The notes below the pieces were generated by a model. That model was not told the origin of the DNA. It was given only the letters and a program-made list of their open reading frames with translations, and made no database searches. From Alphaproteobacteria bacterium (GTDB lineage Bacteria; Pseudomonadota; Alphaproteobacteria; CACIAM-22H2), in contig JAEULA010000096.1 in assembly GCA_016793165.1 (NCBI GenBank), positions 140,699-177,996 of the forward strand: 37,298 bases of DNA, in the 5' to 3' direction. Made by a program: the position numbers and the translations under genes. This document shows positions 30,862-37,298 of the stretch, one piece after another. Position 1 is the stretch's first letter; the number at the start of each line of letters is the position of its first letter.

Positions 30862-31865
30862 GGGCGCGGCCGCTCCGGCGCGACGACCAGGTCGGCCGGG
30901 CGGATCGGCCGCCCGGCGAGGAAGTCGAGCATGTTCGCGAAGGAATGCCGCCCCATGATGGCGACATCCTCCATCAGACTGCCGGCGGAATGCGGCGTGA
31001 GCACCACGCTGTCCAGCGCGCGCAGGGGCGAGTCCGGCCGCAGCGGCTCCTCGGCGAAGACGTCGAGCCCAGCACCGGAGAGCCGGCCGCCGCGCAGCGC
31101 GTCGACCAGGTCGGCTTCCACCACGAGCTCGCCGCGCGCGACATTGATCAGCACGGCCCCCGGCTTCATCGCCGCCAGCTGAGCGGCGCCGATCATGTGC
31201 CGGTTGCGCGCGCCGCCGGGGCAGTGGAGCGAGACGACGTCGCTTCGCGCAAGCAGCTCCGCCAGCGGAACATGAGTCGCGCCCCACGCGAGCGACGGCG
31301 CGACCGCTCCGCTCGGCCGCGCGTAGAGCACCGGCGCCGCGAATCCCGTCAGCAGGCGCGCGAGGGCGCGGCCGATATTGCCGAAGCCGACGAGCCCGAC
31401 CGTCTTGCCGACCAGCCGGCCGCAGATCGGCCGCAGGTCCGCAGGACTCCACCGGCCCGCGCGCAGCGCCCGATCGGCGACGACGACCCGGCGCAGCACC
31501 GCGAGCATCAACATCAGCGCGTGCTCGGCGATCGTCTCGGCATTCGCGCCGCTGGTGATCGCGACGGTGACGCCGTGGCGCGCGGCGGCCGCCGTATCGA
31601 TCTTCTCGTAGCCCGTGCCCCATTTCTGGATGAAGCGAAGGCGCGGCGCGCGCCGCAGCATCTCGTCAGTGACCGGCGCCACCGTCAGAAGGATGTCGGT
31701 CGCGGCAAGGGCCCCGGAGGACAGCCGCGTGGCGTCGGGCGCGAAGACGAGATCGAAGGATTCGGGCGCCACGGAGCGGATCACGGTCTCGGCGACGGGA
31801 TCGAAGACGAAACCCGTGCAGGCGACGCGCACACGCGGCGCCGGCGCGGCGGCGAGTCCGCTCAT
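30858..31865 (-). CDS. D-2-hydroxyacid dehydrogenase (NAD-dependent)
   Basis: A 335-aa enzyme of the phosphoglycerate/glyoxylate reductase family. The substrate domain comes first (LRFIQKWGTGYEKIDTAAAA, NAETIAEHALMLML). Then comes the nucleotide-binding domain with VGFGNIGRALARLL (GxGxxG at 160-165), catalytic Arg244 in NVARGELV, Glu in LDVFAEEPL (272/273) and His292 in LTPHSAG. The second basic residue after the GxGxxG strand is in ARPSG, compatible with NAD(P)H. Its ATG overlaps the stop of the FMN oxidase by 4 nt and its stop overlaps the next start by 4 nt, so the three enzymes are translationally coupled. It likely interconverts a 2-keto acid and a D-2-hydroxy acid. Confidence 0.93.
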   Translation of the reverse strand: MSGLAAAPAPRVRVACTGFVFDPVAETVIRSVAPESFDLVFAPDATRLSSGALAATDILLTVAPVTDEMLRRAPRLRFIQKWGTGYEKIDTAAAARHGVTVAITSGANAETIAEHALMLMLAVLRRVVVADRALRAGRWSPADLRPICGRLVGKTVGLVGFGNIGRALARLLTGFAAPVLYARPSGAVAPSLAWGATHVPLAELLARSDVVSLHCPGGARNRHMIGAAQLAAMKPGAVLINVARGELVVEADLVDALRGGRLSGAGLDVFAEEPLRPDSPLRALDSVVLTPHSAGSLMEDVAIMGRHSFANMLDFLAGRPIRPADLVVAPERPRP

Positions 31866-33028
31866 GACCCTGTCCCCCGCGGCGCGAGGACATGCGGCCC
31901 GAGCTCCGCCACGGTCCTGCAGCCGATATAGCCCATGTTCTTCTCGAACTGGGTGGCGAGCATCGACAGCACCTTGGCCGCTCCCGCTTCGCCCGCCGTC
32001 GCGATCCCGTAGAGCGTGGCGCGCCCCACGAGCACGGCCTTCGCGCCCATCGCCACCGCCTTCACGATGTCGCTGCCGTGCCGCACCCCGCTGTCCAGCA
32101 GGACGGTGGCGCGATCGCCGACCGCCGCGACGACCGCCGGCAGCATGTCGATCGTCGCCGGCGCGCTGTCCAGCGCCCGACCGCCGTGGTTGGAGACGAC
32201 GACGCCGTCCGCGCCCTGGTCGACCGCGCGGCGGGCATCGTCGGCGCTCAATATCCCCTTCACGACGAGCGGCCCGGGCCACAGGCGCCGCAGGCGGCCG
32301 ATATGGTCCCAGGTCATGGTGACGCTGTTCTTGGGCGCGCTGGCGGTCCCGCGGGTGATGCGATGCTGGTACTGCGGCGGGTAGTTCTCGTGGCGCGGCA
32401 TGCCGGTGGTCAGCGCGTAGCGCGCCATCACCCCGGCAAGCCAGCGCGGATGACGCGCCATGTCGGCGAGGAAGCGCGCGTTCAGCGAGATCGGGTCGGT
32501 GAAGCCGTTGCGGTCGTTGTACTCGCGCGTGCGGCCCAGCGCCGTGTCGACCGTGACGAACAGCGCCTCGTAGCCGAGGGCGCGGGCGCGTTCGACCATG
32601 GCGAAGGCAAGGTCCTCCTCCTGCCAGATGTAGAACTGGAACCAGCGCCGGCCGCCGCCCTTCTCCGCGATCGTCTCCATCGAGGTGATCGACGCCGCCG
32701 CCAGGGTGAAAGGCACGCCGAAAGCCGCGGCGGCGCGCGCCAGCGCGAGCTCGCCCTGGTGCCAGCACAACCCCGCGATCCCGGTCGGCGCGATCGCCAG
32801 CGGCAGCGCGATGCGCCGGCCGAAGATCTCCGTCCCCATGTCGCGGCGGCTGAGATCGACCATGAAGCGCGGCATCAGCTTCACGCGCCGGAACGCGGCG
32901 ACGTTCTCCGCCAGCGCCGCGTCGCGCTCGGCGCCGCGGTCGACGAACTCGAAGAGTCCGCGCGGCAGGTGGCGGCGCGCGGCCTCGCGCATGTCGTCCA
33001 GGTCGTGGCAGCGATCCAACCGGGACAC
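31862..33028 (-). CDS. FMN-dependent alpha-hydroxyacid oxidase/dehydrogenase (LldD-like)
   Basis: A 388-aa TIM-barrel flavoenzyme of the L-lactate dehydrogenase/glycolate oxidase/mandelate dehydrogenase family. Landmarks are ALPLAIAPTGIAGLCWHQGE near the N-terminus, QFYIW at 131-135, a VTVD strand with Asp161 and TREYNDR with Arg167, LVVKGI (FMN Lys at about 257), SNHGGRALD with catalytic His281 and Arg284, and the FMN-phosphate loop LLDSGVRHGSDIVKAVAMGA followed by LVGRATLYG. It is read from a GTG at 33028 with GAGGAA about 10 nt upstream, only 7 nt after the TctA stop. It oxidises an L-2-hydroxy acid to the 2-keto acid and passes electrons to quinone, cytochrome or oxygen. Confidence 0.94.
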   Translation of the reverse strand: MSRLDRCHDLDDMREAARRHLPRGLFEFVDRGAERDAALAENVAAFRRVKLMPRFMVDLSRRDMGTEIFGRRIALPLAIAPTGIAGLCWHQGELALARAAAAFGVPFTLAAASITSMETIAEKGGGRRWFQFYIWQEEDLAFAMVERARALGYEALFVTVDTALGRTREYNDRNGFTDPISLNARFLADMARHPRWLAGVMARYALTTGMPRHENYPPQYQHRITRGTASAPKNSVTMTWDHIGRLRRLWPGPLVVKGILSADDARRAVDQGADGVVVSNHGGRALDSAPATIDMLPAVVAAVGDRATVLLDSGVRHGSDIVKAVAMGAKAVLVGRATLYGIATAGEAGAAKVLSMLATQFEKNMGYIGCRTVAELGPHVLAPRGTGS

Positions 33029-33035
33029 GGCCGGG

Positions 33036-34550
33036 CTATTCCTCGACGACGCCGGCCATCGCGCGATCCGCGGCCTGCTTGTTGAGCCGGTACTGCGAGC
33101 GCAGCGAGAACACGAACATCGCCGCCGCGAGGACGACGCAGACGCCCGACACGGGGTGCATGAAGAGGTCCAGATACGACCCGTCGGAAAGGGTCAGGCC
33201 CGCTCGCAGGCTCTTCTCCGTGATCGGCCCCAGGATGAAGCCGATGACGAACGCGCCGAGCGAGAAGCCCGTCTTCTCCATCGCGAAGCCGACGACCGCG
33301 AAGCCCAGCATGATGAAGACGTCGAAGACGCGGTTGTTCTCGGCGAAGGTTCCGATCAGGCAGAAGAGCAGGATGATCGGAAACAGGTACCAGACCGGCA
33401 CCGTCGTCAGCTTGATCAGGTAGCGGATCCCGACGGTCATGACCGCGAACAGGACGAAGTGCGAGATCAGGCAGGCCGAGAAGATGATGTAGACGATGTC
33501 GGGATTCTGCGTGAACAGCAGCGGGCCGGGCTGCAGGCCGTGGATGATCAGCGCCGCGAGCAGGAACACGTCGGTCACGCTGCCCGGGATCCCCATCGCG
33601 ATCATCGGCACCAGGGCGCCGCCGACCGTGGCGTTGTTGCCGCATTCCGACGCGACGATTCCTTCGGGATGGCCGGTGCCGAACTTCTCCGGCGTCCGCG
33701 ACAGCATCTTGGCCACCGTGTAGGAGGTCAGCGAGCCCACGGTGGCGCCGATCCCGGGCATGATCCCGACCCAGGTGCCGATCAGGGACGAACGGATCAG
33801 GTTCCAGCCCTGCTGCCTCCACTCGGCCATGGTGATCCACATGCTGCCGGCCGTCGTCGCGACGGTCTCGACCTTGCGCTCGATCTCGATCGTGTCGGAG
33901 AGGACCTGCGCCACGGCGTAGGCGCCGATCAGCACCGACAAGGTCGAGAATCCGGCGTCCATGTCGTGGAAGCCGAGGGTCAGGCGCAGCGCGCCGGTCG
34001 ACGGGTCGGTGCCCGGCATCGACACCAGGATGCCCAGCAGGCCGGCGACCAGCCCCTTGGCGATCGATCCCTGTCCCAGCGCGGCGATCAGCACCAGGGC
34101 CATCATCACCAGCGCGAGGATGTCGAACGGCCGCAGATGCGCGGCGATCTCGGACAGCGGATAGGTGAGCGCGACGAGCGCCACCCAGGACACGAGGCCA
34201 CCGAACAGCGCGGCGCCGACCGCGTAGCCCAGCGCCCGTCCCGGCTGTCCCTTGCGCGCCATCGGGAAGCCGTCGAACGTGGTGACGATCGACGACGGCT
34301 CGCCGGGGATGCGCAGCAGGATCGCGGTCACCAGGCCGCCGGCGATGGCGCCGACATACATCGACACCATCAGCGTCAGCGCGTTGCCGAGCGACATGTA
34401 GAACGTCAGCGGCAGCATCAGCGCGATCCCCATCGCGCCCGTCACGCCGGGGATGGCGCCGAGGATGACGCCGAGGACCGTGCCGCCGACCAGGAAGAAG
34501 ATCGTGTTCGGCAGAATCACCTGGATCGAGGCGTGGAGCAGTCCTTCCAT
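33036..34550 (-). CDS. tctA: Tripartite tricarboxylate transporter large permease TctA
   Basis: A 504-aa integral membrane protein with about 10-12 helices. It has the characteristic TctA motif GAIPGVTGAMGIALMLPLTF near the N-terminus and its pseudo-repeat GIMPGIGATVGSLTSY near the middle, followed by EGIVASECGNNATVGGALVP, which is diagnostic of the family. It forms the transport channel with TctB and takes substrate from the periplasmic TctC protein, usually with Na+ or proton coupling. The gap to TctB is 25 nt and to the hydroxyacid oxidase 7 nt, which links the import function directly to the catabolic enzymes. Confidence 0.96.
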   Translation of the reverse strand: MEGLLHASIQVILPNTIFFLVGGTVLGVILGAIPGVTGAMGIALMLPLTFYMSLGNALTLMVSMYVGAIAGGLVTAILLRIPGEPSSIVTTFDGFPMARKGQPGRALGYAVGAALFGGLVSWVALVALTYPLSEIAAHLRPFDILALVMMALVLIAALGQGSIAKGLVAGLLGILVSMPGTDPSTGALRLTLGFHDMDAGFSTLSVLIGAYAVAQVLSDTIEIERKVETVATTAGSMWITMAEWRQQGWNLIRSSLIGTWVGIMPGIGATVGSLTSYTVAKMLSRTPEKFGTGHPEGIVASECGNNATVGGALVPMIAMGIPGSVTDVFLLAALIIHGLQPGPLLFTQNPDIVYIIFSACLISHFVLFAVMTVGIRYLIKLTTVPVWYLFPIILLFCLIGTFAENNRVFDVFIMLGFAVVGFAMEKTGFSLGAFVIGFILGPITEKSLRAGLTLSDGSYLDLFMHPVSGVCVVLAAAMFVFSLRSQYRLNKQAADRAMAGVVEE

Positions 34551-34575
34551 GGTCAGGGCTCGCGCAGGACGGGCG

Positions 34576-35043
34576 TCACGGCAGGTCGACGCCGAAGAGT
34601 GTGCCGAAGAAGTAGGTGAGGCCGAAGCCGAGCGCCGACGAGCAGAGCGCGGCGGGTAGGATGATCGCGCGCTCGCAACGCTTGATGGTGAGGATCGAGA
34701 CGAACAGGAACAGGGTGCTGGTGACGCCGAAGGGGACCTGCAGCTGCATCATCGCCGCCGCGCCGATGCAGTAGACGAAGAGCGTCGCCGCGAGCCACGG
34801 CCGGCGCACGAAATCCTCCTCGGGCGCGGGCGCCGGCGCGCGCCGGGCGCGCCACTCCAGGATCGACTGGATCGCGGCCCACGCGCAGAGGACGAAGATC
34901 GCGACCGCCACCATCCGCGGCATGGTGCCGGACCCCAGCGGATCGTAGGTGCCGGGCTTCAGCTTCGCCGCCTCCCAATGAACCACGCCGGCCGCGGCGG
35001 CGATCGCCGCGCACACCACGACGTCCCACAGGGACTTGCTCAT
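34576..35043 (-). CDS. tctB: Tripartite tricarboxylate transporter small subunit TctB
   Basis: A 155-aa membrane protein with four predicted helices (about 6-24, 41-60, 83-105 and 120-150) and the TctB pattern YDPLGSGTMPRMVAVAIFVL after the first helix. TctB is the poorly conserved small subunit that pairs with TctA. The start at 35043 (MSKSLWD) has a GGGGGA site about 9 nt upstream; the frame is open to 35070. It sits between the binding protein gene (52 nt away) and TctA in the standard tctCBA order. Confidence 0.9.
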   Translation of the reverse strand: MSKSLWDVVVCAAIAAAAGVVHWEAAKLKPGTYDPLGSGTMPRMVAVAIFVLCAWAAIQSILEWRARRAPAPAPEEDFVRRPWLAATLFVYCIGAAAMMQLQVPFGVTSTLFLFVSILTIKRCERAIILPAALCSSALGFGLTYFFGTLFGVDLP

Positions 35044-35095
35044 CGCGCGGCGGTCCCCCGCCGGGCGCACGCAGCCGCCCGGGGCATCGCGCCCC

Positions 35096-36058
35096 TCAGG
35101 GCTTCATGCCGACGGTCATCGGCCTGAAGCGCTCGAGTTCCGCGGCGAGATGGTCCTTGAGGGCCTGGCCCGTGCGGATCGTCATCGTCACCCCGAGCTT
35201 CTCGCGATACTCCTTCTGCAGCGACTCGCTCTCGAGCGCCTTGCGGAAGGCGTCCTCGAGGACGGCAACCCGCTCGCGCGGCGTGTTCTTCGGCGCGTAG
35301 AGATTGTGCTCGTTGCAGAACACGGCGTCGTAGCCCAGCTCCTTGGCGGTCGGGACGTCGGGGATCGTCGTGTCGCGCTGGTCGCTCAACACCGCGAGCG
35401 GCCGCAGCCCGCCCGACTGGAAGGCGAGGATCTCGCCGACCCCGAAATTGCCGACATTGATGATCTTGCCCTTGAGGCCGGCATAGCTCTCGGCGGCGCC
35501 GCCGATCTGGACCTTCTTGAACTCGGCGCCCGGCGACGACTTCTCCATCACCGCAATGGCCATGTGGTTCGCGCTGCCGATATTGCCGCCCCAGACGATC
35601 GTGCGCGGCTTGGCCTTCGCCTCGTCCATCAGCGCCTTCATGGTGGTGTAGGGGCTGCCCTCGAACACGCCGGCAACCATGCACTGGGCGTTGATCGAGA
35701 TGATCGGCTCGAAATCCCGGAACCCGAAATCGCTGATGCCCGCCGCGTCCTGGATCAGGAGGGCGGACTGGTGGATCAGGATCGTGTGGCCATCGGGCGG
35801 CGCGTCCTTCACCTGACGCGCGCCGATCGAGCCGCCGGCACCGCCCACATTCACCGCCGCAAGCGGCTGCGGCAGCAGCTTCGCGCGCTCGATGGCGATC
35901 TGCAGGATGCGCGCGGACGAATCCGTGCCGCCACCCGGATTGTAGGGGATGATCCAGCGGATCGGCTTGGTGGGATAGCTCTGCGCTGTGGCGTGACCCG
36001 TCCACGCGGCCACGCACAACGCGCCCAGAGCGAGGCTTGCGAGTTTCCTGGCGATCAT
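35096..36058 (-). CDS. tctC: Tripartite tricarboxylate transporter substrate-binding protein (Bug/TctC family)
   Basis: A 320-aa periplasmic binding protein. A Sec signal peptide of about 25 residues ends in HATAQ before SYPTKPIRWIIPYNPGGGTD, the hallmark Bug N-terminus. Later motifs are GGSIGARQVKDAPPDGHTIL and the GFGVGEILAFQSGGLRPLAV-type hinge segment, with a C-terminal helical end. The ATG at 36058 is preferred over the one at 36064 because GGAGG lies 7 nt upstream of the former and only 1 nt from the latter. It is the first gene of the seven-gene operon. Bug proteins bind small carboxylates by two water-bridged backbone contacts; the downstream enzymes suggest a hydroxylated acid here. 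Confidence 0.95.
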   Translation of the reverse strand: MIARKLASLALGALCVAAWTGHATAQSYPTKPIRWIIPYNPGGGTDSSARILQIAIERAKLLPQPLAAVNVGGAGGSIGARQVKDAPPDGHTILIHQSALLIQDAAGISDFGFRDFEPIISINAQCMVAGVFEGSPYTTMKALMDEAKAKPRTIVWGGNIGSANHMAIAVMEKSSPGAEFKKVQIGGAAESYAGLKGKIINVGNFGVGEILAFQSGGLRPLAVLSDQRDTTIPDVPTAKELGYDAVFCNEHNLYAPKNTPRERVAVLEDAFRKALESESLQKEYREKLGVTMTIRTGQALKDHLAAELERFRPMTVGMKP

Positions 36059-36183
36059 TTCCATCCCTCCGCCGGCTCATGGGACGGCGCCCCCCGCGGC
36101 GCAGGGTCGCGCGGCCTTCGCCCCATCGGCCCCTTGTGGGGTCCTACCGACTCCACCTTGCACTTGCCGGTCCCGGTGCTGTC

Positions 36184-36199
36184 TGTCGGCTATCCGACA
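36184..36199. promoter_or_regulatory. Perfect dyad upstream of the tct operon (candidate operator)
   Basis: TGTCGG-CTAT-CCGACA is a perfect 6-bp inverted repeat with a 4-bp spacer, 126 bp upstream of the tctC start in the 255-bp gap behind the Crp/Fnr gene. GntR-family (FCD) repressors of acid catabolism often bind short TTGTC-type dyads, and this element reads TTGTCGG on the minus strand. No GntR gene is in the window. A second weak palindrome, CCCC-TTGT-GGGG, lies at 36130-36141. Confidence 0.45.
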
Positions 36200-36228
36200 A
36201 CTCGCCAGCCGCCGGCCGCTCGGCATCC

Positions 36229-36326
36229 GTCACGAGTTGCCCATCACGAATCGCCCGTCACGAGCCGCCCGTCACGAGCCGCCCGTCACGAGCCGCCCGT
36301 CACGAGCCGCCCGTCACGAATCGAGC
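36229..36326. repeat. 14-bp tandem repeat at the 3' end of the Crp/Fnr gene
   Basis: Seven 14-bp units. The central four are identical (GTCACGAGCCGCCC) and the outer ones diverge (units 1, 2 and 7). On the minus strand each unit contains TGAC. The unit at 36313-36326 contains the Crp/Fnr stop codon (36314-36316), so the array appears to have grown from that gene's own end. Because 14 is not a multiple of 3, successive units place TGA in all three frames. Confidence 0.9.
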
Positions 36327-36970
36327 GTCGCGGTCGGAACGAACAGCCGGCGGCCCTGGCGACGGATCGCGCCCGACTTTTCGAGCGCAATCAGGAGCAT
36401 CGTCACGCTCTGGCGCGAGGCGCCGACCATGTCGGCGATCTCCTGATGCGTGATGTGGCCGTCGATCTCGATCTCCGTGCCGCGCACGAGCCCGTAGAGG
36501 CTGGCGAAGTGGCGGACCGCGAGCAGGATCTTGCGCTCGAGCGTCGGCTGGGCGAGCACCCGGATCAGCCTCTTGAGCTGCTCCCCCTTGAACTCGGTGA
36601 TCGCCAGGACGCAGAACAGCGCCTGCGGCGAGTTCCGGACGAAGGCGAGGAAATCGGCGCGACGGATCCGCAGCAGCCGGCAATCGACGAGGGCCTGCGC
36701 CGTCCAGGAATGGCGGCCGGACCACGACGTGCAGCCATGTGCGCCGACGACCATGCCCGCACGGTAGTGCAGCGTCGTCAGAGCGTCGCCCGCGTCGAGC
36801 ACGTAGTGCACCTTCACCGCGCCCTCGAGGATGATGAACAGCGTGTCCGACGAGTCGCCCTGCTGGTACAGGAGCTGGCCCTTGCCGACATGCTTCTCGG
36901 TGGCGATCGACAGGAGCCGCGCACGCTCCTCGCCCTCGAGCATGTCGAGAATGCGCGGGTAGCTCTGCAC
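36314..36970 (-). CDS. Crp/Fnr family transcriptional regulator
   Basis: A regulator with an N-terminal cyclic-nucleotide-like domain (HVGKGQLLYQQGDSSDTLFI, ILEGAVKVHYVLDAGDA, then a TLHYRAGMVVGAHG segment) and a C-terminal winged HTH with the recognition region HITHQEIADMVGASRQSVTM. No FNR-type cysteine cluster is seen, and the cAMP phosphate Arg of true CRP is not evident, so its ligand is unknown. I start it at a GTG (36970; 218 aa) because GAGG lies 5 nt upstream and a candidate promoter sits at 37034-37062. The frame is open to 37198 (294 aa), with an ATG at 37108 and a GTG at 37027 as alternatives. It is transcribed in the same direction as, and 255 bp upstream of, the tct operon, and could regulate it. 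Confidence 0.85.
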   Translation of the reverse strand: MQSYPRILDMLEGEERARLLSIATEKHVGKGQLLYQQGDSSDTLFIILEGAVKVHYVLDAGDALTTLHYRAGMVVGAHGCTSWSGRHSWTAQALVDCRLLRIRRADFLAFVRNSPQALFCVLAITEFKGEQLKRLIRVLAQPTLERKILLAVRHFASLYGLVRGTEIEIDGHITHQEIADMVGASRQSVTMLLIALEKSGAIRRQGRRLFVPTATLDS

Positions 36971-37033
36971 CCACGCCTCGGCACCCGAGGTTGCCGTATC
37001 GCCGCCGTCGTGCCTCCGGTCCTTCACACCGAC

Positions 37034-37062
37034 ATGAGAGATGAGGCGCACGAGCCGGTCAA
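37034..37062 (-). promoter_or_regulatory. Candidate sigma-70 promoter of the Crp/Fnr gene
   Basis: On the minus strand TTGACC (37057-37062) and TCTCAT (37034-37039) are separated by exactly 17 bp, a good -35 and a 4/6 -10. Transcription would start near 37027, leaving a leader of about 57 nt before the GTG at 36970. This argues against the longer start codons upstream. It is a visual match only. Confidence 0.4.
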
Positions 37063-37219
37063 CCGCCGGCACCGGGCGCTCGGAACCGGGCGCTCGGCGC
37101 TGGGGCATTGGCGCTTGGAGGATCAGTCGATCGGCAGCACCACCGCGCTTTGCGGAGACATCCGGCGTGCTCCGGCCGCCCCGGCCGCTCGACGGCATGG
37201 ATTCCGGCGCGTCGACGCC

Positions 37220-37298
37220 TCAGGGCTTGATGCCGTAGGCGGTCAGCGTCTCCTTCTGCTGCTCCGGCGTGATCATGTCGTTCGAGCCGACATGGCGG
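37220..37298 (-). CDS. C-terminal fragment of an unidentified protein
   Basis: The last 25 codons of a minus-strand gene entering from beyond the window, ending RHVGSNDMITPEQQKETLTA then YGIKP and TGA. The MITPEQQ...YGIKP end resembles the C-termini of some periplasmic substrate-binding proteins, but too little is present to identify it. It lies upstream of the Crp/Fnr gene in the same direction. Confidence 0.5.
   Translation of the reverse strand, partial: RHVGSNDMITPEQQKETLTAYGIKP

Noticed and set aside
36064..36313. Search for a standard -35/-10 promoter of the tct operon.
   Set aside because: No pair with acceptable spacing was convincing; only the dyad was retained.

Overview
This window is about 37.3 kb of very GC-rich DNA, roughly 70% by eye, that is almost fully coding. 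Gene content suggests a free-living proteobacterium, most likely an alphaproteobacterium: a cytochrome c maturation operon, a PrtD-type type I secretion system with RTX proteins, a TctABC importer of the Bug family, and long one-protein signalling enzymes. The taxonomic call is an inference from gene content and base composition, and a betaproteobacterium is not excluded.

Layout. 1-2054 (+) is the end of a ccm operon (ccmF tail, ccmG, ccmH, ccmI). 2064-2930 (-) is an orphan FecR-domain exported protein. 3224-4441 (+) holds a nitroreductase and a small cupin. 4472-10091 (-) holds two nucleotide-signalling proteins: a membrane GGDEF-EAL protein, and a zinc-ribbon/class III cyclase/AAA/TPR protein. 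10652-24576 (+) is the centrepiece, a secretion and glycosylation island. It runs LuxR-type regulator, small unknown protein, T1SS ABC transporter, HlyD-type adaptor, GT-B glycosyltransferase, a 1173-aa RTX protein, a second 669-aa RTX protein built of 60 nonapeptides, and an HMW1C-like (GT41) protein N-glucosyltransferase. 24617-26695 (-) is a FadJ-like beta-oxidation enzyme. 26810-28898 (+) holds a nitronate monooxygenase-like protein and an NHL-repeat protein. 28906-36058 (-) is a seven-gene import and catabolism operon: TctC-TctB-TctA, an FMN alpha-hydroxyacid oxidase, a D-2-hydroxyacid dehydrogenase, an enolase-superfamily enzyme and an SDR. 36314-36970 (-) is a Crp/Fnr regulator whose 3' end runs into a 14-bp tandem repeat. 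The window closes in an unidentified C-terminal fragment.

How the genes may work together. The island genes from 11894 to 20208 are packed with gaps of 4, 19 and 1 nt and a 4-nt stop/start overlap, so exporter, adaptor, first glycosyltransferase and first RTX protein are probably co-transcribed and partly translationally coupled. The second RTX gene has its own strong ribosome-binding site and is followed by a hairpin-plus-T-tract terminator before the HMW1C-like gene. The simplest reading is a dedicated system in which RTX proteins are glycosylated in the cytoplasm and then exported through the T1SS to the cell surface or matrix. HMW1C-type enzymes are best known with two-partner-secretion adhesins and trimeric autotransporters, so pairing with a T1SS and pure-repeat RTX proteins is the main novelty candidate. 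No TolC-type outer membrane channel is encoded here.
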